Source of the DNA: Geodermatophilus africanus
GTDB taxonomy: Bacteria > Actinomycetota > Actinomycetes > Mycobacteriales > Geodermatophilaceae
Assembly (NCBI RefSeq): GCF_900107105.1
Contig: NZ_FNOT01000002.1
Span: 310,001-374,000 of the forward strand
Direction of reading: 5' to 3'
Length of the DNA stretch: 64,000 nucleotides
Below are positions 33,205 to 41,528 of the stretch, in pieces. The notes below the pieces were generated by a model that did not search any database, was not told the origin of the DNA, and saw only the letters and a program-made list of their open reading frames with translations. How positions within the stretch are numbered: position 1 is the stretch's first letter; each line of letters starts with the position of its first letter. The position numbers and the translations under genes were made by a program.

Positions 33205-35523
33205 TCAGGCGGCGCTGACCGCGGCCCGGCGGCCGGAGGGGACGGCGGTGGTCGCGTCCGCGTTGCCCGGCAGCGGGGCGAACCGGCGCAGCCGCAGGCT
33301 GTTGGTCACCACGAACACCGAGCTGAACGCCATCGCGGCACCCGCGATCATCGGGTTCAGCAGCCCGGCCATGGCCAGCGGGATCGCCGCGACGTTGTAG
33401 GCGAACGCCCAGAACAGGTTGCCCTTGATCACCGCGAGGGTGTGGCGGGCAAGCCGGATGGCGTCGGCCGCCGCGCGCAGGTCGCCGCGCACCAGGGTGA
33501 GGTCGGAGGCCTGGATCGCCACGTCGGTGCCGGTGCCCATCGCCAGCCCGAGGTCGGCCTGCGCCAGCGCCGCGGCGTCGTTGACCCCGTCGCCGACCAT
33601 CGCCACGACCCGGCCCTCGCCCTGCAGCCGGCGGACGACGTCGACCTTGTCCTGCGGCAGCACCTCGGCGACCACCTCGTCGATGCCGACCTCGGCGGCG
33701 ACCGCCCGGGTCACCGTCGCGTTGTCGCCGGTCAGCAGCACCGGGTGCAGCCCCAGGTCGCGCAGCTGGCGGACCGCCTCGGCCGAGGTCGGCTTCACCG
33801 CGTCCGCGACGGCGAGCACCCCGCGGGCGACGCCGTCCCACGCGACGAGCACGGCGGTCCGTCCGGCCGCCTCCGCCGCAGCCTGCGCCCGGGTGAGCTC
33901 CGCCGGGACGTCGACGCCGGCGAGCAGGCCGGCCCGGCCGACGAGCACCGCCGTCCCGTCGACGACGCCGCGCACGCCGAGGCCGGCCTCGTTGCCGAAG
34001 CCGGTGACCGGCCGCAGCGGCCCGGTGCGCTCGGCCGCCGCGGCGGCGATCGCCCGGGCGACCGGGTGCTCGGAGCCGGCCTCGACCGCGCCGGCCAGCG
34101 CCAGCACCCGGTCGGCGTCCGCGCCGTCCGCGGGGACGACGTCGTGCAGGGTCATCCGGCCGGTGGTGACCGTGCCGGTCTTGTCCAGCACCACCGTGTC
34201 GACGGCGCGGGTGGACTCCAGCACCTCTGGACCCTTGATGAGGATGCCGAGCTGCGCGCCGCGGCCCGTGCCGACCATGAGCGCGGTCGGCGTGGCCAGC
34301 CCCAGCGCGCACGGGCAGGCGATGATGAGCACCGCGACCGCCGCGGTGAACGCGGCGGGCAGTCCGGCCGACGCGCCGATCCAGAAGCCGAGCGTCGCGA
34401 CGGCCAGCGCCAGCACGACCGGCACGAAGACGCCGGACACCCGGTCGGCCAGCCGCTGCACCTCGGCCTTGCCGTTCTGTGCCTCCTCGACCAGCTGCGC
34501 CATCTGCGCCAGCTGCGTCTCCGAGCCCACGCGCGTGGCCCGCACGACCAGCCGGCCGCCGGCGTTCACGGTGGCGCCGACGACCGTGTCACCGGGAGCC
34601 ACCTCCACCGGCACCGACTCGCCCGTGAGCATCGAGGCGTCGACGGCGGAGGCGCCCTCGGTCACCACGCCGTCCGCGGCGACCTTCTCCCCGGGCCGGA
34701 CGACGAACAGGTCGCCGACCGCCAGCCGGTCGACCGGCATCCTGGTCTCGGTGCCGCCGCGCAGCACCGTGACCTCCTTGGCGCCGAGCTCCAGCAGCGC
34801 GCGCAGCGCCGCCCCGGCCCGGCGCTTGGAGCGGGCCTCGACGTACCGCCCGGCCAGCAGGAACGTGGTCACGCCGGCCGCGGCCTCGAGGTAGACGTTG
34901 GCGCTGCCGTCGGTGCGGGCGATGGTGAGCTCGAACGGGTGCGTCATGCCGGGCTCGCCGGCGGTGCCCAGGAACAGCGCGTACAGCGACCAGAGGAACG
35001 CCGCGCCGGTGCCGAGGGAGACCAGCGTGTCCATCGTCGCCGCGCCGTGCCGCAGGTTGGTCCACGTGGCGCGGTGGAACGGCAGCCCGCCCCACACGAC
35101 GACCGGCGCGGCCAGCGTGAGCGACAGCCACTGCCAGTACTCGAACTGCAGCGCCGGGACCATCGCCATCGCGACCACCGGCACGGTGAGGAGGGTCGAC
35201 ACCAGCAGCCGCTGCCGTTGAAGAACCCCGTCTGCGGCCCCCTCTCGGGCACCGCCCCGAGCCTGCGAGGGGTGGGGAGGAGGGGGTCCTTCTGGGGGCC
35301 GGAGGTGGGCGGTGTAGCCGGTCCTCTCGACCGTGGCGATCAGGTCGTCGGTCGTGACGTCCCCGCCGAAGGCGACCCGCGCCTTCTCGGTGGCGTAGTT
35401 GACCGTCGCCGTGACGCCGTCCATCCGGTTGAGCTTCTTCTCGACGCGGGTGGCGCACGACGCGCAGGTCATGCCGCCGATCAGCAGCTCGACCTCGCCG
35501 GTGCGGACGTCGGGGGTGCTCAT
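33205..35523 (-). CDS. copA: Copper-translocating P1B-type ATPase, 772 aa
   Basis: An N-terminal HMA domain has the GMTCASC copper site (about residues 17-23). Eight membrane segments, the CPC motif in [13 protein letters not shown] near residue 401, phosphorylation site DKTGT near 443, SEHPVA and GDGVND near 640 mark a Cu+-exporting ATPase. The linker between the HMA domain and helix 1 (about residues 77-96) is encoded by a hairpin repeat element (35236-35294) and reads [20 protein letters not shown], an odd low-complexity insert. It is the last gene of the csoR-copZ-secreted protein-copA operon. Confidence 0.95.
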   Translation of the reverse strand: MSTPDVRTGEVELLIGGMTCASCATRVEKKLNRMDGVTATVNYATEKARVAFGGDVTTDDLIATVERTGYTAHLRPPEGPPPPHPSQARGGAREGAADGVLQRQRLLVSTLLTVPVVAMAMVPALQFEYWQWLSLTLAAPVVVWGGLPFHRATWTNLRHGAATMDTLVSLGTGAAFLWSLYALFLGTAGEPGMTHPFELTIARTDGSANVYLEAAAGVTTFLLAGRYVEARSKRRAGAALRALLELGAKEVTVLRGGTETRMPVDRLAVGDLFVVRPGEKVAADGVVTEGASAVDASMLTGESVPVEVAPGDTVVGATVNAGGRLVVRATRVGSETQLAQMAQLVEEAQNGKAEVQRLADRVSGVFVPVVLALAVATLGFWIGASAGLPAAFTAAVAVLIIACPCALGLATPTALMVGTGRGAQLGILIKGPEVLESTRAVDTVVLDKTGTVTTGRMTLHDVVPADGADADRVLALAGAVEAGSEHPVARAIAAAAAERTGPLRPVTGFGNEAGLGVRGVVDGTAVLVGRAGLLAGVDVPAELTRAQAAAEAAGRTAVLVAWDGVARGVLAVADAVKPTSAEAVRQLRDLGLHPVLLTGDNATVTRAVAAEVGIDEVVAEVLPQDKVDVVRRLQGEGRVVAMVGDGVNDAAALAQADLGLAMGTGTDVAIQASDLTLVRGDLRAAADAIRLARHTLAVIKGNLFWAFAYNVAAIPLAMAGLLNPMIAGAAMAFSSVFVVTNSLRLRRFAPLPGNADATTAVPSGRRAAVSAA
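35236..35294 (-). repeat. GC-rich hairpin repeat element, copy 3 (inside copA)
   Basis: In gene orientation it reads AAGGACCCCCTCCTCCCCAC ... GGGGCGGTGCCC ... GAGGGGGCC, the same plan as the intergenic copies. It is read through in frame and encodes part of the linker between the copper-binding domain and the membrane domain. Confidence 0.7.
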
Positions 35524-35535
35524 GCTGGGGTCTCC

Positions 35536-36411
35536 TCAGCCGCCGTGCCCGTGACCGGCCGGCTCGTCGGCCGCCGTCCCGGTGGCCTGCACCGTGAAGG
35601 CGGCGGTGTGCACGGCGTCGCCGTGCCGGAAGTCGAGGAACAGCCGGTAGGTGCCGGCCGACGGCGCGGTCGCGGCGAAGCCGACGTGCGGGCCGGGCGC
35701 CGGGGCGACGTGCTCGTCCTCGACGGGGTGCACGTGCAGGTACTCGAGGTCCCCCTCGCGCAGCGCGACCAGGTGGCCGTACGCCCCCAGGTAGGGCTGC
35801 AGGTCGGTGACCGGGCGGCCGTCGCGGCTGACGCCGAAGGTCAGCTCGGACTCCCCGCCGGGAGTGAGCTCCCCGGTCAGGACGACGGTGTAGCCGTCGA
35901 CCTCGGCCACCGGGGCGGGCTCGGGCAGCGGCCGGGGGTCGTAGGTGCCGGCCACCTGCAGGTCGGCGGTCAGCGCGAGGTCCTCACCGGCGGCGGCCGG
36001 CGTGGTGTCGGCGACCAGGTGCCAGCTGCCGGGGGTGAGGGTGAGCGGCGCCCGCCACGTGCCGTCGGCGCCCAGGTCGGGGTGCACGTGCTGGTAGCCG
36101 GACAGGTCGGTGCGGACGGCGACCAGGTGCAGGTCCTCGCCGTGGTCCGGCGTGTAGCCGGTCACCGGGGCGCCGTCGGGGCCGAGGACGCGGAACACCA
36201 CGGTCGTCGTCCCGGCGGCGGGCTGCTCCTCCAGGACGTCGAGGACGTAGCCGGTGCCGGCGTCCACCGCGGGGCCCGGGGCCGGCGCGGCTGCGGCGGG
36301 GTGCGTCCCGGGCGCGCCCACCGGGCCGATCGCCGCGCCGACGCCCACCGCCGCCGCGAAGACGGCGCCGAGGCCGGCGGCGACGACGGCAAGCCTGACC
36401 GGGGTCCGCAC
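35536..36411 (-). CDS. Secreted copper-operon protein with two beta-rich repeats, 291 aa
   Basis: A signal or membrane anchor at residues about 5-28 (LAVVAAGLGAVFAAAVGVGA). The body has two similar blocks: DLHLVAVRTDLSGYQHVHPD and GHLVALREGDLEYLHVHPVE, each with paired His, plus Met-poor but His-rich ends (DEHVAPAPGPHVG, AGHGHGG). Homologous His-rich proteins occur next to copper ATPases in many actinobacteria and probably bind copper outside the membrane. The GTG at 36409-36411 lies 11 bases after the copZ stop. Confidence 0.75.
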   Translation of the reverse strand: MRTPVRLAVVAAGLGAVFAAAVGVGAAIGPVGAPGTHPAAAAPAPGPAVDAGTGYVLDVLEEQPAAGTTTVVFRVLGPDGAPVTGYTPDHGEDLHLVAVRTDLSGYQHVHPDLGADGTWRAPLTLTPGSWHLVADTTPAAAGEDLALTADLQVAGTYDPRPLPEPAPVAEVDGYTVVLTGELTPGGESELTFGVSRDGRPVTDLQPYLGAYGHLVALREGDLEYLHVHPVEDEHVAPAPGPHVGFAATAPSAGTYRLFLDFRHGDAVHTAAFTVQATGTAADEPAGHGHGG

Positions 36412-36422
36412 GGGGCGCCGCC

Positions 36423-36629
36423 TCAGCCCGTGACCTGGTAGCCGGCCTCCTCGACGGCGGCGCGCACGGCGGCCTCGTCGACGGGCTCGGTGCTGGTGAC
36501 GGTCAGGCCGCCGCCGGCCAGGTCGACGTCGACGGCCGTGACCCCGGGGACGGCGCCGACCTCCTCGGTGACGGCGTTCACGCAGTGGCCGCAGGTCATG
36601 CCCGTGACGGTGTAGGTGGCGGTGCTCAT
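36423..36629 (-). CDS. copZ: Copper chaperone CopZ-like HMA protein, 68 aa
   Basis: A stand-alone heavy-metal-associated domain: YTVTGMTCGHCVNAVTEEVG holds the CxxC copper site, and the ferredoxin-like fold is completed by VDVDLAGGGLTVTSTEPVDE and VRAAVEEAGYQV. Delivers Cu(I) to the ATPase encoded downstream. The ATG has an AAGGAA site. Confidence 0.92.
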   Translation of the reverse strand: MSTATYTVTGMTCGHCVNAVTEEVGAVPGVTAVDVDLAGGGLTVTSTEPVDEAAVRAAVEEAGYQVTG

Positions 36630-36672
36630 GGGTTCCTTCCAGGAGTGGGTCGGGCGGGTGTGAGAGCGCAGC

Positions 36673-36969
36673 TCAGGACCGGACGAGGCGGGCGATCGCC
36701 TCGGTGGCCTCGCGGACCTTCTCGTCGGCCTCGCGACCGCCCGCCTGGGCGGCCTGGACGACGCAGTGCGACAGGTGCTCCTCGACCAGGCCGAGGGCGA
36801 CCGACTGCAGCGCCTTCGTCATCGCCGAGACCTGGGTGAGGATGTCGATGCAGTACTTCTCGTCCTCGACCATCCGCTGCAGCCCGCGGGCCTGCCCCTC
36901 GATGCGGCGCAACCGCTTGAGGTAGTCGTCCTTGCGGTGGATGTAGCCGTGCTGGCCACTGCTCTCCAC
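36673..36969 (-). CDS. csoR: CsoR-family copper-sensing repressor, 98 aa
   Basis: DUF156/CsoR fold: YLKRLRRIEGQARGLQRMVE, then the Cu(I) ligands Cys in KYCIDILTQ and His/Cys in LSHCVV, the C-H-C set of CsoR. The GTG at 36967-36969 follows GGGAGG; the longer frame to 37014 would run across the operator. First gene of the copper operon; apo-CsoR should repress at the dyad at 37013-37029. Confidence 0.9.
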   Translation of the reverse strand: MESSGQHGYIHRKDDYLKRLRRIEGQARGLQRMVEDEKYCIDILTQVSAMTKALQSVALGLVEEHLSHCVVQAAQAGGREADEKVREATEAIARLVRS

Positions 36970-37012
36970 GGGTGTCCTCCCGACGCGTCCGGTGGGCGCT
37001 CCGAGGAAAACC

Positions 37013-37029
37013 ATACCCCCCTAGGGCAT
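37013..37029. promoter_or_regulatory. CsoR operator candidate
   Basis: ATACCCCCCTAGGGCAT is a pseudo-palindrome (ATaCCC ... GGGcAT) of the type bound by actinobacterial CsoR proteins (consensus resembling ATACCCnnnnGGGTAT). It lies 45 bp before the csoR start. Confidence 0.65.
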
Positions 37030-37049
37030 TTGGCGCCGAGCGTCGTGCC

Positions 37050-37406
37050 TCACCGGTCCGCGTCCCGCGCCCGCAGCCGGTCCACCGCGGCCTGCAGCCG
37101 CTCGGAGTCGGCGCGGGCGTCGGCCAGCTCGTCCTGCAGGCCCAGGATCACCTCGGCGGAGGCCAGCGTGTGGCCGTCGTCGAGCAGGCCGCGCAGCCGC
37201 GCGGCGAGGGCCAGCTGGTGGCGGGAGTAGCGGCGGTGGCCGCCGGGGGAGCGGTGCGGCTGGAGGACGCCGGCGGTGTCGAGGCTGCGCAGGAAGGCCG
37301 CCTGGACGCCGAGCAGCGCGGCGGCCTGGCTCATGGTCAGCGCGGGGAAGTCCGGGTCGTCGAGACGGCCGACCGGATCGCCGTCGCGGGGCGCGGATGC
37401 GGTCAT
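37050..37406 (-). CDS. MerR-family transcriptional regulator, 118 aa
   Basis: LTMSQAAALLGVQAAFLRSL, then GVLQPHRSPGGHRRYSRHQL is the winged-helix MerR signature (residues about 24-65). A second helical part DELADARADSERLQAAVDRL is a coiled coil for dimerisation. No Cys-rich effector site, so not a metal sensor. It follows the hsp20 gene in the same direction, and a MerR-like dyad lies upstream of hsp20, so it probably regulates that gene. Confidence 0.88.
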   Translation of the reverse strand: MTASAPRDGDPVGRLDDPDFPALTMSQAAALLGVQAAFLRSLDTAGVLQPHRSPGGHRRYSRHQLALAARLRGLLDDGHTLASAEVILGLQDELADARADSERLQAAVDRLRARDADR

Positions 37407-37450
37407 GCCGGTCCTCCGGGGGCTGCGGGGGCACGGGGCCCGATGAGCGC

Positions 37451-37480
37451 GAGGGCCGGGTCCGCGTGGACCCGGCCCTC
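37451..37480 (-). terminator. Hairpin between hsp20 and the MerR gene
   Basis: GAGGGCCGGGTCC and GGACCCGGCCCTC are perfect 13-bp arms around GCGT, 17 bases after the hsp20 stop. It probably ends or attenuates the hsp20 transcript before the MerR gene. Confidence 0.7.
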
Positions 37481-37496
37481 GGAGAGTCGCCGCCGC

Positions 37497-37994
37497 TCAG
37501 CTCTCGACGGACCTGCGCTCGGACGACTCGCCCTCGATGGTGCGCCCCTCGACGGCGGTCGGGGTGTCGGCGCGGGTGACGTTGATCTTGCGGGCCCGCG
37601 CCTTCTCCGCGACCGGGATGCTCAGCGTGAGCACGCCGTCGTGGTAGTGCGCCTCGAGCCGGTCGGTGTCCAGGCTGCGGCCGAGGACGAGCTGCCGGGT
37701 GTAGCTGCCGTACGGCCGCTCGGCGATCGCCCACTCGGCGTTCTCCAGCTGCGGCACCGAGCGCTCCGCGGTGACGGTCAGCGTGGTGCCCTCGACCTGC
37801 AGGTCGATCGAGCCGGGGTCGACGCCGGGCAGGTCGAAGTGGGCGACGAAGTTGTCGCCGACGCGGTAGGCGTCCATCGGCATGCCCGACAGCGGGCGGG
37901 CGGTCAGCCCGCCGCCCCGGCCGGTCAGCTGGTCGAGCGCCCGGAAGGCGGCGTTCGTGGCGGCGAACGGGTCGTAGGCGGTCAGCATGGCCAT
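37497..37994 (-). CDS. Hsp20/alpha-crystallin small heat shock protein, 165 aa
   Basis: Alpha-crystallin domain at about residues 45-135: PMDAYRVGDNFVAHFDLPGV, GTTLTVTAERSV, PYGSYTRQLVLGRSLDTDRL, YHDGVLTLSIPVAEKA. The conserved GVLTLSIP motif is intact. The C-terminal tail lacks a clear I-x-I but has RKINV. The ATG at 37992-37994 is ten bases after GGAGG; a second ATG at 37988 is possible. An ATP-independent chaperone that holds unfolded proteins. Confidence 0.92.
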   Translation of the reverse strand: MAMLTAYDPFAATNAAFRALDQLTGRGGGLTARPLSGMPMDAYRVGDNFVAHFDLPGVDPGSIDLQVEGTTLTVTAERSVPQLENAEWAIAERPYGSYTRQLVLGRSLDTDRLEAHYHDGVLTLSIPVAEKARARKINVTRADTPTAVEGRTIEGESSERRSVES

Positions 37995-38047
37995 CGCTGT
38001 GTCAACCTCCTGGAGTTCGTGTCGGTGTGTTCGCTGCCCGAGGTGAA

Positions 38048-38067
38048 CCTCTAGTGGCAACTGGAGA
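38048..38067. promoter_or_regulatory. MerR-type dyad upstream of hsp20
   Basis: CCTCTAGTGGCAACTGGAGA: arms CTCTAGT/ACTGGAG (one mismatch) around GGCA, similar in shape to SoxR-type MerR operators. It lies about 55 bp before the hsp20 start, and the MerR gene is the next one downstream. Confidence 0.55.
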
Positions 38068-38210
38068 TTACCTCATGCGGATGCCAGAGTAAACATCCAT
38101 CGCGTAAATTCGTTCGGCCGTGCCAGGCCTCCCCGCCCGCGGGACCGGACCGGGGTGCCCGATGCACCGCTCCGCGCGTGAGCGGCCGCTCCCCGGGGCA
38201 GGAGACGGCC

Positions 38211-38636
38211 GTGGACGACACCAGCGCCTCCCGAGCGCACGGGGAACCGGAGCGGCAGCGGCACGGCGACGTGGAGCCGGAGGTGGGCACCGACCTCGAC
38301 GGCGACGTCGCGACCCTCACCGTCGGCGGCGAGCTGACCGAGGCGGCCCGGCGGCCACTGGTGCGGACGATGACCGACCTGATGCTCGGCCGTCCGGACC
38401 TGCGGCGGGTTCGCCTGGACCTCCGCGCCGCCACGTACCTCAACTCGGCCGGCATGGCCGTGCTGGTGCAGCTGCAGAAGCTCGGCCAGCCGCGCGGCGT
38501 GGAGGTCGTGCTGGTCGCCCCGCCGACGGAGGTCGCCCGGCCGCTGCAGCTGTCCGGTCTGTGGTTGCGCTTCCCGGTCGAGGAGTACGAGTCGGTGGAG
38601 GACGACCGGGTCGACCGGGAGGGCGGCCCCGGCTGA
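38211..38636 (+). CDS. STAS-domain anti-sigma factor antagonist, 141 aa
   Basis: STAS fold: VATLTVGGELTEAARRPLVR, then LRRVRLDLRAATYLNSAGMA with the phospho-acceptor Ser of anti-anti-sigma factors (YLNSAGM), and VLVQLQKLGQPRGVEVVLVA. The GTG at 38211 is six bases after GGAG; the upstream GTG at 38178 lacks a site. No anti-sigma kinase or sigma gene is adjacent, so its partner lies elsewhere. Confidence 0.85.
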   Translation: MDDTSASRAHGEPERQRHGDVEPEVGTDLDGDVATLTVGGELTEAARRPLVRTMTDLMLGRPDLRRVRLDLRAATYLNSAGMAVLVQLQKLGQPRGVEVVLVAPPTEVARPLQLSGLWLRFPVEEYESVEDDRVDREGGPG

Positions 38637-38686
38637 GAGCCGGTGTCGCGGCGAGCGTGCCGCGATGGGCCTCCTAGCCTGACCGG

Positions 38687-39973
38687 GTGCCGTCGAGTCC
38701 CGCCCACAGCCACGGTCCCGATCCGGACGCGCCACCGCCGAGCCCGGAGGTCCTGACCCGGAGGCGGCGCGCGGTCTGGCTGATGCTCCTGCTGCTCGTG
38801 CCGGTGGGCCTGGCCACGGTCGTCGGGCTGGTGGTGCTCTGGCCTGGCGACGAGCCGACCCGCGCCGAGCAGGCCGCCGAGCTGTACCTCCCGCCGGGGA
38901 CCACCTATCCCGAGGGGCAGGTCTCGAGGGTCGAGCCGTTCGACTGCTCGTTCCCCGGCGGGGAGGGGCAGCCGGCACAGCAGCTGACCTGCGCCACCGT
39001 CGTCGTCCAGGTGCTCGACGGGGTCGGCGCCGGGGAGTTCCAGGAGCTCGAGCTCCCTGCGGAGGTGTACGCAGCCGGGATCGCCGAGGGGGACGTCCTC
39101 GTGCTCACCCGGGACGCCGGGGCGGAGGGCGCCGGCCTGTACGCGTTCTACGACTACGAACGGGATGTGCCGATCGTCGCCCTGACCGTCGCCTTCGCCG
39201 TCGTCACCGTGGCCGTCGCCCGGCTGCGGGGGCTGGCCGCCCTGGTCGGCCTGGCGTTCGCGTTCTTCCTGATGCTGCAGTTCCTGCTGCCCGGCCTGCT
39301 GGGCGACTCCTCGCCCACGCTGGTGAGCCTGGTCGGCTCGGCGGCGATCATGTTCGTCGTCCTCTACCTGGCGCACGGGTTCTCGGCCCGGACGACGACG
39401 GCGCTGGTGGGCACCCTCTTCGGGCTGGCGCTGGTCGCCGTCCTCGGCGCGGTGGCCGTGGCCACGGCGCGGCTGACCGGCCTGACGAGCGAGGAGACGG
39501 TGCGGCTGCAGACCTATGACCCGGCCATCGACTTCTCCGGCCTGGTGCTCGCCGGGGTGGTCGTCGCCGGGCTCGGCGTGCTCAACGACGTGACGATCAC
39601 GCAGGCCTCGGCGATCTGGCAGCTGCACGAGGTCGATCCGGGGATGACCTGGCGGGAGCTCTACCGCCGCGGGATGGCCGTCGGCCGCGACCACATCGCC
39701 TCGACGGTCTACACGATCGTCTTCGCCTACGCGGGCGCCTCGCTGCCGCTGCTGATGCTGTTCGAGGTCTACGCCCAGCCGTGGGACGTCGTCCTGACCT
39801 CGTCGGCGCTGGCCGAGGAGGTCATCCGCACGCTGGTCGGCTCGATCGCGCTGGTGCTCGCCGTCCCGGTGACGACGGCGGCCGGCGCCTTCTTCGCCAA
39901 GGCCGCCGGCAGCCGGGCGGGCGCGGCGACCGACCAGCGGCTGACCGCCCTGCGCGCCCGCTTCGCCCGGTGA
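38687..39973 (+). CDS. YibE/F-family membrane protein, 428 aa
   Basis: An N-terminal membrane segment (about residues 28-50), an extracytoplasmic region with two Cys (DCSFPGG, LTCATVVVQ), then seven or so membrane helices. The family hallmark VLNDVTITQASAIWQLHEVD is present near residue 305, with FAYAGASLPLLMLFE following. Function of the family is unknown; it may be a transporter. The stop overlaps the next gene (GTGA). Confidence 0.9.
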   Translation: MPSSPAHSHGPDPDAPPPSPEVLTRRRRAVWLMLLLLVPVGLATVVGLVVLWPGDEPTRAEQAAELYLPPGTTYPEGQVSRVEPFDCSFPGGEGQPAQQLTCATVVVQVLDGVGAGEFQELELPAEVYAAGIAEGDVLVLTRDAGAEGAGLYAFYDYERDVPIVALTVAFAVVTVAVARLRGLAALVGLAFAFFLMLQFLLPGLLGDSSPTLVSLVGSAAIMFVVLYLAHGFSARTTTALVGTLFGLALVAVLGAVAVATARLTGLTSEETVRLQTYDPAIDFSGLVLAGVVVAGLGVLNDVTITQASAIWQLHEVDPGMTWRELYRRGMAVGRDHIASTVYTIVFAYAGASLPLLMLFEVYAQPWDVVLTSSALAEEVIRTLVGSIALVLAVPVTTAAGAFFAKAAGSRAGAATDQRLTALRARFAR

Positions 39974-40617
39974 GCCACGCTGTGCCGGTGACCGCCGACC
40001 TGCTCGACGCCGCCCGCGCCGCCCCGGGCTTCATGCCCGACGACGAGGGGACGGCGCTGTACGAGGCCGCCCGGGCGGTCGCGGTCCCCGGTCCGCTGCT
40101 GGAGGTCGGCAGCTGGATGGGGAGGTCGGCGCTGTACCTGGCCGCCGCGGCCCGCGAGACCGGCCGCCAGGTGGTCACCGTCGACCACCACCGCGGCTCG
40201 GAGGAGCACCAGCCCGGCTGGGAGTACCACGACCCGACGCTGGTCGACCCCGCCGTCGGCCTGCTCGACACCCTGCCGCGGTTCCGCCGGACGATCGCCG
40301 ACGCCGGCGCGGAGGACGTCGTCATCGCAGTGGTGGCGCGCTCGGAGGTGCTGGCGCCGCTGTGGGCGACCCCGCTCGCGCTGCTGTTCCTCGACGGCAG
40401 CCACACCGAGGAGTCCGCCCGCCGCGACCAGGACGCCTGGGTGGCCAAGCTGGCCGTCGGCGGCACGCTGGCGATCCACGACGTCTTCCCCGACCCGGCC
40501 GATGGCGGCCAGGCGCCCTACGGGGTCTACCGGCGGGTGGTCGCGTCGGGGGAGTTCACCGAGCTGCCCGGCACCGGGTCGCTGCGGCTTCTGGGCCGGA
40601 CGTCGTCCCCTCGGTGA
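39970..40617 (+). CDS. Class I SAM-dependent methyltransferase, 215 aa
   Basis: SAM-binding motif I LLEVGSWMGRSALYLAAAAR (about residues 43-62), acidic loop VVTVDHHRGSEEH, LLFLDGSHTEESARRDQDAW and LAVGGTLAIHDVFPDP. This pattern fits Methyltransf_24-type enzymes. Substrate not known. Translation is coupled to the YibE/F gene by a GTGA overlap. The stop codon lies in the first copy of a 19-bp tandem repeat. Confidence 0.85.
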   Translation: MSHAVPVTADLLDAARAAPGFMPDDEGTALYEAARAVAVPGPLLEVGSWMGRSALYLAAAARETGRQVVTVDHHRGSEEHQPGWEYHDPTLVDPAVGLLDTLPRFRRTIADAGAEDVVIAVVARSEVLAPLWATPLALLFLDGSHTEESARRDQDAWVAKLAVGGTLAIHDVFPDPADGGQAPYGVYRRVVASGEFTELPGTGSLRLLGRTSSPR

Positions 40618-40692
40618 TCAGTCGTCCCCTCGGTGATCATCGGCATCCGGCTGCCGCCGCCGGCGTGTCGAGCAGCCACTCGCCGATGATCA
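40602..40692. repeat. 19-bp tandem duplication plus TGATCA-type interrupted palindrome
   Basis: GTCGTCCCCTCGGTGATCA occurs twice back to back (40602-40620, 40621-40639). The second copy starts an inverted repeat TGATCATCGGC (40634-40644) with GCCGATGATCA (40682-40692). It may act as a terminator after the methyltransferase gene. Confidence 0.6.
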
Positions 40693-40714
40693 GCGGGAGC
40701 GCGAGCATGGCGCC

Positions 40715-41047
40715 GTGACCGCCGCCGACGAGCTGGCTCGCGCCAGGGTGGGGACGCTCGCCCGGATCGACGTCCTGGTCCGTGAGTTCGACGAGGTCGT
40801 CGACGCGTCGCGGCAGTCCAACGCCGACGACGAGCACGACCCCGAGGGCGCCACCATCGCGTTCGAGCGCCAGCAGGTGGCGGCCCTGCTGGACTCCGCG
40901 CGGCGGCGGCTGGCCGACATCGACGACGCGCTGGCCCGCGTCGAGGCCGGCGAGTACGGGACGTGCGCGACCTGCAGGCGCCCGATCGCCCCTGAGCGGC
41001 TGGCCGCCCGCCCCTCGACCCGCACCTGCATCGCCTGCGCCTCCTGA
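40715..41047 (+). CDS. DksA/TraR-type zinc-finger protein, 110 aa
   Basis: Coiled-coil N-terminal half (ARIDVLVREFDEVVDASRQS), with the acidic DDEHDPEGATIAFERQQVAA as expected at the coiled-coil tip region, then a C4 finger GTCATCRRPI ... RTCIACAS near the C-terminus. Members bind RNA polymerase or act as general zinc-finger regulators; it is shorter than E. coli DksA. A GTG start at 40715 with a GGGAGC site further upstream. Confidence 0.85.
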   Translation: MTAADELARARVGTLARIDVLVREFDEVVDASRQSNADDEHDPEGATIAFERQQVAALLDSARRRLADIDDALARVEAGEYGTCATCRRPIAPERLAARPSTRTCIACAS

Positions 41048-41108
41048 GGGAGGACGCCGTCCTCCCCGCTCCCGGCACGAGCGCGCCCGGCACGGGAGCC
41101 TCGGCTCC
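41048..41108. terminator. Cluster of hairpins between convergent genes
   Basis: GGGAGGAC-GCC-GTCCTCCC (41048-41066), then arms GCTCCCG (41068-41074) and CGGGAGC (41093-41099), then GGAGCC-TC-GGCTCC. It fills the gap between the DksA-like and VOC genes and suits termination on both strands. Confidence 0.65.
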
Positions 41109-41491
41109 TAGCGCTGGGCCACTCCGGCCTCGTCGGCGCGGGTGGCCAGCACGCAGAACTCGTTGCCCTCGGGATCGGCGAGCACCGCCCACCCGGTGTC
41201 CCCGGCGCGCAGGTCGTCGGCGAGCGTCGCGCCGAGGCCGAGGAGACGGTCGACCTCCTCGTCCCGGCTCCGGTCCACGGGGCGCAGGCAGAGGTGCATC
41301 CGGTTCTTGACCGTCTTCGGCTCCGGCACCCGGAGGAAGATCAGCCACCGACCCGCCGGCCCCCGGAGCTCCGCCTCGTCCTCGTCGTCCTGGCCGTCGG
41401 GCTCGAAGTCGTCCAGCACCTGGGCCCACCAGGCCACCTGGGCACGGGGGTCGCGAGCATCGATGCAGAAGTTCGAGGTCCGGGACACCAT
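41108..41491 (-). CDS. VOC/glyoxalase-like domain protein, 127 aa
   Basis: One VOC fold: TSNFCIDARDPRAQVAWWAQ, GRWLIFLRVPEPKTVKNRMH, LRPVDRSRDEEVDRLLGLGA, GWAVLADPEGNEFCVL. The DPEGNEFC ending with Glu is typical of glyoxalase/bleomycin-resistance-like proteins. Metal binding is likely; substrate is unknown. Confidence 0.88.
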   Translation of the reverse strand: MVSRTSNFCIDARDPRAQVAWWAQVLDDFEPDGQDDEDEAELRGPAGRWLIFLRVPEPKTVKNRMHLCLRPVDRSRDEEVDRLLGLGATLADDLRAGDTGWAVLADPEGNEFCVLATRADEAGVAQR

Positions 41492-41528
41492 GCGGCGCAG
41501 CCTCGCACCCGCGCCGGTGTCCCGCGCG

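Noticed and set aside
33163-36441. 1092-residue frame antisense to copA and neighbours
   Set aside because: Low-complexity composition typical of antisense frames in GC-rich DNA; the minus-strand genes carry all family motifs.
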